NCBI GenBank assembly: GCA_963816795.1
Contig: CAWFLT010000008.1
Span: 1-64,000, forward strand
Reading direction: 5' to 3'
Source: CAWFLT01 sp963816795
GTDB lineage: Bacteria; Acidobacteriota; Vicinamibacteria; Vicinamibacterales; SCN-69-37
Length of the DNA stretch: 64,000 nucleotides
The position numbers and the translations under genes were made by a program. Positions within the stretch are counted from its first letter, which is position 1, and the number at the start of each line of letters is the position of its first letter. Below are positions 31,645 through 42,283 of this stretch, one piece after another. A model generated the notes under the pieces. The model saw only the letters and a list, made by a program, of their open reading frames with translations. It was not told where the DNA came from and searched no databases.

Positions 31645-32164
31645 CTACGCCAACACGTGCTCGGAACGTCGGATGTCGTTCCGCTCTTCGACCGGTGCAG
31701 CGTTGGCCAGTTCTCTGACAGCAATGACGTTGGACACGCCTTTGACCCCGGGGATCTGGCGAACCGCGCGCTCAGCGGCATATCGCTGCGCGTTCACTGT
31801 CAACGGTGCCGCTGAGCGTGACCCAGCCCTCTGCCATGGCGACTCTCACGGCACCGAGCGGCAGGATGGTCATCCAGGCCAGGGCGCGAGCGACGTCTTC
31901 GACGATCACCGCATTCGTCCGCTCCACTTTCTGATTCCAGCCAACTTTGAGGTCGTTTGCGATCGCGCGCACGCCCGGCACATTGGTGGCCACCCGTTCG
32001 GCCGCCCAGCGTTCACCGAGCGTCCCGACCTGGCCCACGAGGTTCACGATGCCCCTTGTGATCGTCACGCCAATACTGGCGGGCGTCAGGGCGGCCTCGC
32101 CATCGAGCGCCTGCAGCACCCGTTCTTGAAGTTCCCGGTCAGCCGTCAGCGGTGAGTTCCTCAT
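31645..32164 (-). CDS. BON-domain protein with two BON repeats (frameshifted)
   Basis: About 173 residues. The first BON domain is ELQERVLQALDGEAALTPAS with GIVNLVGQVGTLGERWAAER; the second is AVIVEDVARAL... with GWVTLSGTVDSER and, after a one-base frame break near 31790, RYAAERAVRQIPGVKGVSNV. The repaired frame ends at TAG 31645. There is no signal peptide in the ATG 32164 form. BON proteins bind membranes or small molecules (OsmY, Kbp). It is divergent from the alcohol dehydrogenase, with a sigma-54 promoter 25 bases upstream. Confidence 0.8.
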
Positions 32165-32188
32165 GGCGCCCTCCGCTCCAGGAGTTGA

Positions 32189-32202
32189 GCACGATGCGTG
32201 CC
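32189..32202 (-). promoter_or_regulatory. Sigma-54 promoter of the BON gene
   Basis: Minus-strand CGGCACGCATCGTGCTC: CGGCACG -24 box and GTGCT -12 box with 10-base GG-GC spacing, 25 bases before the ATG. Confidence 0.68.
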
Positions 32203-32262
32203 GACGGTCGGGGCGCGCGTTGGCCGTCGCAACAGCGGTCGGCGGGCCCGGCACGGCCGGAT

Positions 32263-32300
32263 CGCGTGATTCTCCGCGCTCAGCCGCGCACTACTCCGCA
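32263..32300. promoter_or_regulatory. Two palindromic enhancer-type sites between BON and dehydrogenase genes
   Basis: 32263-32278: C-GCGT-GATTCT-CCGC-G. 32285-32300: C-GCGC-ACTACT-CCGC-A. Each has one arm mismatch; centres are 22 bases apart. They lie about 60-100 bases from both divergent sigma-54 promoters. Confidence 0.55.
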
Positions 32301-32371
32301 GCCGCACGCGAGCCGCCACGCGGAGGGCGCGATCACCGGGCCGTGACCGGGATGATGCCGCCGACCTCCCG

Positions 32372-32385
32372 TGGCACATGTGTTG
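32372..32385 (+). promoter_or_regulatory. Sigma-54 promoter of the alcohol dehydrogenase gene
   Basis: TGGCACATGTGTTGCC, a near-consensus -24/-12 pair with exact spacing, 24 bases before the ATG. Confidence 0.8.
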
Positions 32386-32408
32386 CCTCTGAGAGGACAG
32401 GAGTCTTT

Positions 32409-33521
32409 ATGAAGACGATGAAGGCGGTAGTGTTCAGAGGAAAAGACGACATCCGGCTGGAGGAAGTGCCGCGACCCGTCGCCGCCGCAGGTGAGGCTGT
32501 CATCCGCATCACCACGACGACGATTTGCGGTACCGACGTGCACATCGTGCGTGGAGAGTATCCGGTCAAGCCCGGCCTCATCCTCGGCCACGAACCGGTC
32601 GGTGTGATCGCCGAGCTGGGCGCCGGTCTCGAGGCCGAGTACCACGTCGGTCAGCGCGTCATCGTCGGGGCGATCACGCCATGCGGACAGTGCTTCTATT
32701 GCCTGAACGGCGCGCACTCGCAATGCGGCGGGCCGCTCGGCGGCTGGCGCTTTGGCAACACCATCAACGGGGCGTGGGCGGAATACCTCCGCGTCCCGGA
32801 CGCACGGGCAAACCTCGCGCCGATTCCCGATGACCTCACCGACGAGCAGGTCATGCTGATCCCTGACATCTTCTCCACGGGGCTTGGCGGCGCCGAGGCC
32901 GGCAGCATCAAAGTCGGTGACGCCGTGGCGGTCTTCGCACAAGGACCGATCGGCCTGTGCGCGACGCTCGGCGCAAAGCTGCGCGGCGCCGCGCTGATCA
33001 TCGGCGTCGATACCAACCCTGTCCGGCTCGAGATGGCGCGCCGCTTCGGTGCCAACGTGGTCATCGATCCGCGCGACGCGGACCCCGTGCAGTTGATCAA
33101 GGCCATGACGGACGGACGTGGCGCGGACGTGACGATCGAAGCGCTGGGACAGCAACTCACGTTCGAAAACGCACTGAAGGCGACCCGGCCAGGGGGGACG
33201 CTGTCGAGCCTGGGTGTGTACTCCGGCAAGCTCGTGGCTCCGTACGAGGCGATCTATGCCGGGCTCGGGGATCAGAAGATCGTCACGAGCCTCTGTCCGG
33301 GCGGCAAAGAACGGATGCGGCGGTTGATGGCGATGGTGGCCACCGATCGTGTCGATCTCCGGCCGCTCGTCACTCATCAATTCGCCCTCGACGACATCGC
33401 CGAAGCGTACGGACTCTTCAGTCAGCAGCGTGACGGCGTGATGAAGGTGGCGCTGTATCCCACCGGGGTGCCTCAATCCGCGGCACTCGCGATGGCGGGC
33501 GCCCAAGATCAGGAGTGTTGA
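32409..33521 (+). CDS. Zinc-dependent alcohol dehydrogenase (secondary-ADH type)
   Basis: Medium-chain NAD(P)-dependent dehydrogenase of 370 residues. Catalytic zinc ligands are in TTICGTDVH (Cys) and LGHEPVG (His, Glu), with Asp in PDIFSTG. The structural-zinc lobe is reduced to CGQCFYCLNGAHSQC. The Rossmann stretch is AVFAQGPIGLCATLGAKLRG, then IIGVDTN. The overall pattern resembles clostridial/Thermoanaerobacter secondary alcohol dehydrogenases, suggesting disposal of reducing equivalents as alcohol when respiration is limited. ATG 32409 has an AGGACAGGAG site and its own sigma-54 promoter. Confidence 0.88.
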   Translation: MKTMKAVVFRGKDDIRLEEVPRPVAAAGEAVIRITTTTICGTDVHIVRGEYPVKPGLILGHEPVGVIAELGAGLEAEYHVGQRVIVGAITPCGQCFYCLNGAHSQCGGPLGGWRFGNTINGAWAEYLRVPDARANLAPIPDDLTDEQVMLIPDIFSTGLGGAEAGSIKVGDAVAVFAQGPIGLCATLGAKLRGAALIIGVDTNPVRLEMARRFGANVVIDPRDADPVQLIKAMTDGRGADVTIEALGQQLTFENALKATRPGGTLSSLGVYSGKLVAPYEAIYAGLGDQKIVTSLCPGGKERMRRLMAMVATDRVDLRPLVTHQFALDDIAEAYGLFSQQRDGVMKVALYPTGVPQSAALAMAGAQDQEC

Positions 33522-33524
33522 GCT

Positions 33525-33608
33525 ATGGCCGGCCACGGCCCATTCCTCCGAGTCGCCGTGCTCGTCACCGCGCTCACCGGGATCGTGGCCGGCTCTCTCT
33601 TGATCTAG
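33525..33608 (+). CDS. 27-residue single-pass membrane peptide
   Basis: Small frame starting 3 bases after the dehydrogenase stop, with an AGGAG site at ~33511. Sequence pattern: short polar start (MAGHGPFLR) then one hydrophobic helix (VAVLVTALTGIVAGSLLI). It would be co-transcribed with the dehydrogenase. The stop codon coincides with the border of repeat copy B, so the original end may have been altered. Function unknown. Confidence 0.5.
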   Translation: MAGHGPFLRVAVLVTALTGIVAGSLLI

Positions 33609-33831
33609 CGCGCTTTCCGGTTCGACGTAGCGGTCGGCGCGCTGGACGTTGGGTACGACAGGTACGTCGGTACGACAGGTACGTTGGGTACGCGGAACGA
33701 ACTGACGGTCGCCAGCTTCTTCAGTTAAGGATTATTGGCCATCGCCAGAAGGTTCCTCGCACCTAACGTACCTAACGTACCCAACGTACCTGTCGTACCG
33801 ACGGCTACATGGAATCGGAAACCGCTCTAGC
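33605..33831 (-). repeat. Dispersed element, copy B, with terminal inverted repeats and internal GGTACGT array
   Basis: About 227 bp, opposite in orientation to copy A (7083-7276). Its right end is the reverse complement of the left end of copy A over ~34 identical bases; its left end, AGCGCGCTTTCCGGTTCGAC, matches the other terminus. Both flanks carry arrays of a 7-10 bp unit (GGTACGTTGG / CCAACGTACC) that can pair across the element. No protein is encoded. Confidence 0.75.
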
Positions 33832-34483
33832 GTGCGTGCGTGTGGCTGGACGTCACCGGCACCGTCTGATGTTCATGCCCGGCCCACACGCCGCGCACAA
33901 TCAACAGGGCGCCGACGACGAGCGTCACGGCGGAGCCAATTCGACGGATGTTGGCGGGACGCCGCGGCAACCGCCCGGCGAGCCAAACCACACTGCCAAG
34001 CGCCGGGAGTGTCGCCGCGCCGAATCCCAGCATCAGCACCACTCCATCGAGGGGACCGAGGGTGCCGGCCGCCACCACTGCCGTGTACAGCAGGCCACAC
34101 GGCAACAGCCCGTTGAGCGCTCCGAACGCCAGGGCGCCGAGTGGACCGCGCCGGTGGGCGACCAGGGCCGCAATCGTCGTCGCGACGAGCCGCGAGAACG
34201 GGGCGGTCGGAGACCGCCGGACCCGCCAGACGAGCGGCAAGATGACCGTCGCGATCAGTCCAGTGCCAACCAGCGTCGACAGGACTCGACTGTGGTCCGA
34301 TCCCACGACGAGCGTGCCGGTCACTCCTGCAATCCAGCCGAGCAGGGCGTAGACGACGATGCGTCCGGTGTGGTGCGCGATGGTCCGCTGGCGCATGAGC
34401 GTGGCCAGCGGTCCGCACATCGCGGCACAGTGCAGGCTGCCCGCAAGTCCGAGAAGCGCCCCGGCGAGCAGCACGGGCGTCAT
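33827..34483 (-). CDS. TauE/SafE- or UreH-like membrane protein of the cbb3 cluster
   Basis: Multi-pass membrane protein of 218 residues, with LLAGALLGLAGSLHCAAMCGPLA and GALNGLLPCGLLYTAVVAA, the paired half-motifs typical of the sulfite-exporter/UreH-like family often encoded in cbb3 oxidase clusters (sometimes annotated CcoS- or SenC-associated). Conserved Cys/His in SLHCAAMCGP suggest copper or metal handling. The start overlaps the stop of the FixH gene by 4 bases. Last gene of the ccoI-to-H operon. Confidence 0.8.
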   Translation of the reverse strand: MTPVLLAGALLGLAGSLHCAAMCGPLATLMRQRTIAHHTGRIVVYALLGWIAGVTGTLVVGSDHSRVLSTLVGTGLIATVILPLVWRVRRSPTAPFSRLVATTIAALVAHRRGPLGALAFGALNGLLPCGLLYTAVVAAGTLGPLDGVVLMLGFGAATLPALGSVVWLAGRLPRRPANIRRIGSAVTLVVGALLIVRGVWAGHEHQTVPVTSSHTHAR

Positions 34484-34938
34484 CGGACCACGATCGGCCG
34501 CTCGGCGTAGAACTCACCGGCCGGCGCGACCCACGACAACTGCAGGATCCAGTGGCCGGGCGCCAGCGCGGATGCGCGGAGATCGAACGTCTGGCGGCCG
34601 TCGCGGTCGGGGACGACGGCGACATGGTGATCCGAGGCCGGGCTCGATGGCCGGTAGAACGTGGCCTCGCCACGTTCCGGCCGGCTACCCGACTCGCGCC
34701 AGGTCACCGTCACCAACCCGGTCCGCGCATCGCCATCGATGCGAAGTGCGTCGCCGAGCGCCAGCCCGCGAGCGCGCGCGGCCTGATGGCGATCGTGATC
34801 CAACGCCCGTTGATAGTAGTCGGCGCTGACCAGATCGACCGGCTGGCGCATCGCGAACCACGCGAACATGAGCGTGCCCGACGCGAACGTCGTGTAGACG
34901 AGCGCGATCGCGACGCCCCAGTGCATCTTCAGCCGCAT
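34480..34938 (-). CDS. ccoH: FixH/CcoH family protein
   Basis: About 152 residues: an N-terminal membrane anchor (WGVAIALVYTTFASGTLMFAWF) followed by an ADYYQRALDHDRHQAARAR segment and a periplasmic beta-sandwich. FixH/CcoH is needed for cbb3 oxidase assembly, together with the CcoI copper ATPase. It lies between ccoG and the TauE/UreH-like gene, overlapping the latter. Confidence 0.85.
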   Translation of the reverse strand: MRLKMHWGVAIALVYTTFASGTLMFAWFAMRQPVDLVSADYYQRALDHDRHQAARARGLALGDALRIDGDARTGLVTVTWRESGSRPERGEATFYRPSSPASDHHVAVVPDRDGRQTFDLRASALAPGHWILQLSWVAPAGEFYAERPIVVR

Positions 34939-34972
34939 CGCGGCCTCCCTCCTGATGTCGTCGCTGTTCGCG

Positions 34973-36346
34973 TCATCGGCCCGGTCCGAGAAACGAGGAC
35001 GTGATGGTCTCGATCAGCCGGCCGTCGGCATGCACTTCGACGCGAACCGGCGTCGTTGCGCCAGTGAGGCTGGCGCGCGGTGCCTGAATCAGCAACCGGC
35101 TTTCGACCAGGCCGTTGGGCGCGGCCACGCCGATCGGCCCGAGCGCGGTGACCGCGGCGCCGCGCAGCCCGACGGCGCGATATTCGAGCGCGCGCGGGCG
35201 GTTCGTCCGATTGATGATCTGCACGTTGTAGAAGTTGGCAATGTCGCCGGCGTCCACCGTCGTGAACATCGTGCCGGGCTGACGGAGGATGACGACATCC
35301 AGGTCAGCGCGCGCGACCAGCACGCCCACGACCGCGGCGACGAGCGCCACCCAGACCGTTCCGTAGGCGGCCACGCGCGGGGTCCACCACCGATCGCGCC
35401 CGCGTTCCACGGCCGCGTGAGACGTCAGCCGGATCAACCCGGCTGGCCGTGCCAGCCGGCGCATCACGTCGTCGCAGGCGTCGACGCAGGCGGTGCAGTT
35501 GATGCACTCGAGCTGGATGCCGTTGCGGATGTCGATGCCGGTCGGACAGACCGTGACGCATTGATGGCAGTCCACACAATCGCCGCGCGCGGGCGCCGCG
35601 TTCGCACGACTCAGCTTGCCCCGCGGCTCGCCCCGCTTCCAGTCGTAGGTCACGGTGATGGTGTGCGAATCGATCAGCGCCGACATGACCCGCCCGTAGG
35701 GACAGGCCAGCGTGCAGGCTTGCTCGCGAAACCGCGCGAAGACGCCGTAGAACAGCAGGCTGAAAATGGTGATCGCGACGAGCCCTGCCACGTGCGCGTT
35801 CGGCGGATCGGTCACGATTTGCCAGAGCGCCTCGGAACCGATGATGTAGGCCAGGAAGACATTCGCGATCACGAACGACAGCGCGAAGAAGATGGCGTGT
35901 TTGAAGATGCGCCGAACCAGGACGGCCGGCGTGGCCGGGGACCGATCGCGGCGCAGTTGCTCGGCGGCCGAGCCGTCGATCAGGAATTCGATCTTCCGGA
36001 ACAGCATTTCGAGAAACACCGTTTGCGGGCACAACCAGCCGCACCAGACCCGTCCGATCGCGGTCGTGGACCACGCCAGCGTGATCAGCAGCAGCAACAC
36101 GATGAGCACGACGAGGTAGAAATCCTGCGGCCAGAAGACGAGCCCGAACAGCACGAAGCGCCGTTCGAGGACGTTCAACAGCACGAGCGGCTGGCCGCGG
36201 AAGCGAACGAACGGCGCGGCCAGCAGGAAGGCGAGCAGGAACCAGCTGAGCACGCTGCGCCAGCGGTAGAATCGCCCGGCGGGCTGGCGGGCATAGACCC
36301 ACTTGCGCCGGCCCTCGCGATCGACGCTGGCCAGCTCGGTCTCGGA
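34973..36346 (-). CDS. ccoG: CcoG/RdxA-type polyferredoxin for cbb3 assembly
   Basis: Membrane protein with several N-terminal helices (WCGWLCPQTVFLE near the first ones) and two 4Fe-4S cluster motifs, CVDCHQCVTVCP and CINCTACVDACD. A C-terminal Ig-like FixG domain carries the usual NFYNVQIINR motif. CcoG reduces copper for insertion into the oxidase. The N-terminal residues (ELASVDREGRRKWVYARQ) are in frame to at least 36340, but the start codon and the boundary with ccoP are unresolved, probably because of a frame error there. Confidence 0.88.
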   Translation of the reverse strand, partial: SETELASVDREGRRKWVYARQPAGRFYRWRSVLSWFLLAFLLAAPFVRFRGQPLVLLNVLERRFVLFGLVFWPQDFYLVVLIVLLLLITLAWSTTAIGRVWCGWLCPQTVFLEMLFRKIEFLIDGSAAEQLRRDRSPATPAVLVRRIFKHAIFFALSFVIANVFLAYIIGSEALWQIVTDPPNAHVAGLVAITIFSLLFYGVFARFREQACTLACPYGRVMSALIDSHTITVTYDWKRGEPRGKLSRANAAPARGDCVDCHQCVTVCPTGIDIRNGIQLECINCTACVDACDDVMRRLARPAGLIRLTSHAAVERGRDRWWTPRVAAYGTVWVALVAAVVGVLVARADLDVVILRQPGTMFTTVDAGDIANFYNVQIINRTNRPRALEYRAVGLRGAAVTALGPIGVAAPNGLVESRLLIQAPRASLTGATTPVRVEVHADGRLIETITSSFLGPGR

Positions 36347-36959
36347 ACGTCTCGTGCGCTTCGTCGAACGGCGCTGAACCGCATACCTTGTCGCGCTCCG
36401 GATCGAGGGCCTTCGGATTGGCCGGGGCCGACCCGCGCTTCGAGAACACGTAGCTCACGACCTCGAGGAGCTCGTTGTCGGTGAGCGGCTTGCCGCTGCC
36501 GAACGGCAGCATGCCCTTCACCGGGAAGCCCGTCGTGACGTTCTTTGCGACGGTCGCCGGGTCGCAGCCGTGCATCCAGCGGTCGTCCGTCAGATCTGGA
36601 CCCACCAGCCCGCCGAGGTCCGGCCGGTGGCACGTCGCGCAGAGGTTCGTACTGCCCTCGAAGATCGCACGGCCGCGCGCGAGGCTGTCGGCGTCGGTGA
36701 CGAGCACCATCGCGCCGCCGCCGGCCGGTGTCCGGCCCTTCGCGGCCCGCTCGGCCGCCGCGATCTCTTCGCGATACTCGGCAGCCAGGCTGGGCGCGCC
36801 GAACACCGGCGTCGGAAGGACGTGATAATTCACGAGGTAGGCGACGGCAAAGAGGATGGTGAAGTAAAACCCATAGAGCCACCATCGTGGCAGGGCGTTG
36901 TCGAATTCACGGATGCCGTCGGCTTCGTGATTCAGGATTTCGTCAGGGGTGCGCTTCAT
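36340..36959 (-). CDS. ccoP: CcoP-like cbb3 oxidase subunit with one visible heme c motif
   Basis: About 205 residues: cytoplasmic N-terminus, a membrane helix (WWLYGFYFTILFAVAYLVNY), then a periplasmic cytochrome c domain with CATCH at about residue 105 and a distal methionine in KGMLPFGSG. Classic CcoP has two hemes; only one CXXCH is visible here. The ATG at 36957-36959 overlaps the ccoQ stop. The stop codon is not clear, as the open frame continues into ccoG, so the 3' limit is approximate. Confidence 0.8.
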
Positions 36960-37140
36960 GAGTCCGAGTCCTCGCGAGGATGAGCGACGTCGAGCGGAAG
37001 TGCCTCCTCGTGCCGCAGCCGCGTGCGGTCGAGCCGCATCACCTGGATGAGCACGCCGGCAAAGATCGTCACGAAGATGATGAGCGACAGGATCGGATAG
37101 ACCTCGATCCCGCCGATAGCTCGCAGAATCTCCTTGTACA

Positions 37141-37141
<1 letters not shown>
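36956..37141 (-). CDS. ccoQ: CcoQ-like small cbb3 oxidase subunit
   Basis: 61-residue single-pass protein: VYPILSLIIFVTIFAGVLIQ is the membrane helix, followed by a charged tail. The ATG overlaps the ccoNO stop (TGATG) and its stop overlaps ccoP, so the set is translationally coupled. Position and size identify it as CcoQ/FixQ. Confidence 0.8.
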
Positions 37142-39345
<2,204 letters not shown>

Positions 39346-39361
39346 GCGGGACATCCTCCAT

Positions 39362-39649
39362 TTACTGCGCGGGGGCCTCGCCTCCGCGAGCGCTCCGGCG
39401 CAGCTCGCCGAAGCGCCTTCGGCGCGAAGGCGGCCCACCCCCCGCGCTCGGGCGCCCGGCGCGGCTCCGCACCACGCGCCGGTCGGGACGTGTGGAACTG
39501 GCGGACGGAGGAGGCGCGTCGAAGAGCACGCGCACGGCGGGCGTGCTCGTGTCGTCGAATTGGCCGGTGCGCACGGCCCAAACGAACGCGGCCAGAAATC
39601 CGGCGGCAACGAGCCCGCCGGCGACGATGAGCAGGATGATGACGCTCAT
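39362..39649 (-). CDS. ccoS: CcoS with a long repeat-derived tail
   Basis: The first ~45 residues are typical CcoS: one membrane helix (ILLIVAGGLVAAGFLAAFVW) and the FDDTSTPAVRVLFD motif needed for cofactor insertion into cbb3 oxidase. The remaining ~50 residues are low-complexity Arg/Ser/Pro, encoded by GC-rich palindromic DNA (39370-39480), probably read-through of a REP-like insertion. The ATG overlaps the ccoI stop (ATGA). Confidence 0.82.
   Translation of the reverse strand: MSVIILLIVAGGLVAAGFLAAFVWAVRTGQFDDTSTPAVRVLFDAPPPSASSTRPDRRVVRSRAGRPSAGGGPPSRRRRFGELRRSARGGEAPAQ
39375..39480. repeat. GC-rich palindromic repeat within the ccoS 3' end
   Basis: Contains the hairpin CGCCGAAG-CGC-CTTCGGCG and several G/C runs, unlike the adjacent coding DNA. 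It encodes only the non-conserved tail of CcoS. Confidence 0.5.
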
Positions 39650-42039
39650 GGCGACACCCGGCGCGGCCCGCCACGCATCAGTCCGGTGGCGAGCGCGATG
39701 ATCGTCAGCGAGCTGACCGGCATGAGCACGGCGGTCGCCAGCGGCGTCAGCCGGCCGGCCAGCGCGAGCGTCAACCCGATCGCGTTGTACAGCACGGAGA
39801 CGGCGAAGCAGAGCCAGACGACGTGGCGAGCTCGCCGCGCGTAGGCGAGCACCGCCGGCAGATCGCGCAGACGATCGCCGCGAATCAGGCCGTCACACGC
39901 GGGAACGAGACACGCCGTCTCGTCCGACACGGCGAGGCCGACGTCCGCGCCGGCGAGGGCGCCGGCGTCGTTGAGGCCATCCCCCACCATCAACACCCGC
40001 GATCCGCCCGCCTGCAGGTCTCGGACGATCGACAACTTCTCCTGGGGCGCCAATTCGGAATCGCACTGAGCGCCCGAAGAGCGGCTCCCACGTCGAGGGA
40101 TCGCGGCGCGAATCGCCCGAGAGGAGCCACAGGCGGTAGCGCGCTCGCAGCCGCGAGAGCGCGTCGACGATGCCGGGCCGGTGGGTCGGGAAGACGCGAA
40201 TCCATCCGGCGGGCAGGCGCCCGGCAGCGGCCCAGGTCCGATCGCCACCGTGGTCAATGCGCTGGCCGGTCGTCCGCGCGACGAACGCGGCCGTGCCGAT
40301 GGCGACGCGCTCGCCGTCGACCAGTCCGGATACGCCTTCGCCTGCTCTCACCTCGACGCCGCTCACGTGACCGATGACCAGACCTCGGCCCGCGATCGCC
40401 CGGCTGATCGGGTGCACCGATTCGGCCGCCAGCCGCCGGATTCGCTGCCATGTGCTGGCGCTGAACCCGCCGCACATCAGCTGAGCCTCGGCGCCTGCGG
40501 TGGTCAGGGTTCCGGTCTTGTCGAAGGCGATCGTGTCCACTCCACTGAGATCCAGCACGACCTCGGGTTGCTTGAGGTAACAGCCGCGACGGCCGAGTTG
40601 TCCCATCGCGACGCCAAGCGTGATCGGCGCCGCCAGTGTCAACGCGCACGGGCACGCGATGATGAGCACCGCGGTCGCGACGTCCAGCGCGCGTTGCGGA
40701 TCCGACCGCCACGCCAGTGCGCCGGCGATCGCCAGCACGACGGCGGCGCCCGTGAACCAGGCGCCGAAGCGGGCCGACACCGTGGTCATCCAGTGAGACT
40801 TCGCGCGGGCAAACACCGGATGATTCCAGAGCTCGGCGAGCCGGCTCTGCGAAACCGGCCGTGTGACCGACAGCCGCAGGGCGCGATCCACCACCCGGCC
40901 ACCGGCCGCCACCAAATCGCCGCGATACAGCCGCTGCGGGGCTGATTCGCCGGAGACGAAGGCGTAGTCGATCGCGCCATGCGCGTCGAGCAACGTGCAA
41001 TCGGCCGGCACGACTTCCTGCGGCCGCACGGAGATCACGTCGCCCGGCTGAAGCAGGTCGAGCGGGGTCACCTGTGCCGACGTACCGCGCTCGATGCGCA
41101 CGGACAGCGGCAGGAACGAACGGACCGTGCGGTCGAAGGCAATGCCGTCGAACGCCTTCTGCTGGAACAGTCGTCCGATCAACAAGAAGAAGACCAGGCC
41201 TGAGAACGAGTCGAGGAATCCCTCGCCACGGCCGGCCGCGATGTCGGCGACGCTGCGTCCGAACAGCGCGACGAGCCCGAGGGCGATCGGCACGTCGAGC
41301 CGCATGGTCCGCGCGCGGATCGCCCGCCAGGCCGAGAGGAAATAGTCCGACGCGCTGTACAGCAACACCGGCAGCGCGAACAGGAGATTCAGCACGTCGA
41401 ACAGCCGCTGGAACTGCGGCTCGAGCGGGCCGCCATTCACATAGCGCGGAATGCTGAACAGCATCACATTGCCGAACGCGAATCCGGCAACGCCGATCTT
41501 CAGATAGAGATCGCGGCGCGCGCCGGCATCGCGGCGGGAAGGCGCTCGGGGTCGAGCAGCGGATCGTAGCCGAGCCTGGCGAGGCACTCGGCGACTCGCC
41601 GCAGCGTTGTCCTGTCCGGCGAGAATTCGATCCGGACCGTACGCCTGACGATGTCGACTTCCGAGCGGCCGATGCCGGCGTCAAGCTGATACAGGCGCTC
41701 GAGCAACCACACGCACGACGCGCAATGCATCGCCGGCACGACGAAGGTGGCGATCGCCAACCCACCGGGACCTGGATGCGCGAACCGCCGGGCGACAATT
41801 GGATCGTCGAGCACGGCGAAGCGGTCGGGATCGGCGTGCTGTCCTTCGTCGATGCGCGGCACCTGGCAGACTGACGGATCGCCGACGTGCGCGTCGAAGA
41901 TGCGGAACACCGCCTCGCATCCCTGACAGCAGAACGTGCCCGATTCGGTCTCGATCGGCGCGTCACATCGGTCGCCACAGTGGCGGCAGATCGGCGCGGC
42001 ATCAGCTGGCGCATCGAGGAGAGAAATGGCGTTCTGCAT
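39646..42039 (-). CDS. ccoI: CcoI/FixI copper-transporting P-type ATPase (frameshifted)
   Basis: P1B ATPase delivering copper for the cbb3 oxidase. N-terminal cysteine motifs CRHCGDRCD and CCQGCE, then a heavy-metal domain with MHCASCVW. The transmembrane copper site is CPC in IIACPCALTLAAP. DKTGTLT holds the phosphorylated Asp, and VMVGDGLNDAGAL is the hinge. Frame breaks near 41510 and 40065 are each repaired by removing one base from a G/C run. The start is ATG 42039 (TTG 42045 is an alternative). First gene of the long cbb3 operon, with a sigma-54 promoter 34 bases upstream. Confidence 0.9.
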
Positions 42040-42072
42040 CGTCAACAGGCGCAGGCCGGCGCTAGCCTTTGA

Positions 42073-42086
42073 GCAAATCCCAGGCC
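42073..42086 (-). promoter_or_regulatory. Sigma-54 promoter of the cbb3 oxidase operon
   Basis: Minus-strand TGGCCTGGGATTTGCTC: GG-GC spacing of 10, good TTGCT -12 box, -24 box with two changes from consensus. It lies 34 bases before ccoI. Confidence 0.65.
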
Positions 42087-42151
42087 ACGTGGCGCACGAC
42101 AGGACTTCCGCGCCCTGGCATTCAGATCAAGAATGGGCAGTGAGTCGGCAG

Positions 42152-42185
42152 TGCGGAAAAGCCCGCAAGTGCGGAGATCCCCGCA
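42152..42185. promoter_or_regulatory. Two perfect 16-bp palindromes between cbb3 and acyl-CoA ligase operons
   Basis: 42152-42167: TGCGG-AAAAGC-CCGCA. 42170-42185: TGCGG-AGATCC-CCGCA. Both have perfect 5-bp arms, and the centres are 18 bases apart. They lie 65-100 bases from both divergent sigma-54 promoters, the usual position of an NtrC-type enhancer. These are the best examples of the motif in the window. Confidence 0.75.
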
Positions 42186-42249
42186 GCGGTGACCGATGGG
42201 GCTCGACGCAATGCCGGGACAGCGGTGCGCGTGACTTGATGTCAGTCGC

Positions 42250-42264
42250 TGGCACGTGCGTTGC
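42250..42264 (+). promoter_or_regulatory. Sigma-54 promoter of the acyl-CoA ligase gene
   Basis: TGGCACGTGCGTTGCTC, a match to the full consensus TGGCACG-N4-TTGC, 20 bases before ATG 42284. Confidence 0.85.
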
Positions 42265-42283
42265 TCGGTCAGGGGATCAGAGG

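Noticed and set aside
33650..33800. GGTACGT array as an origin of replication or iteron set
   Set aside because: No replication gene is nearby, and the array is part of a dispersed element also found at 7.1 kb.
34955..36484. 509-codon plus-strand frame opposite ccoG
   Set aside because: Antisense shadow; ccoG has iron-sulfur motifs on the minus strand.
42100..42140. FNR/FixK box upstream of ccoI
   Set aside because: Only a half-site resembling TTGAT is present (in the complement of 42121-42131); the other half does not match.
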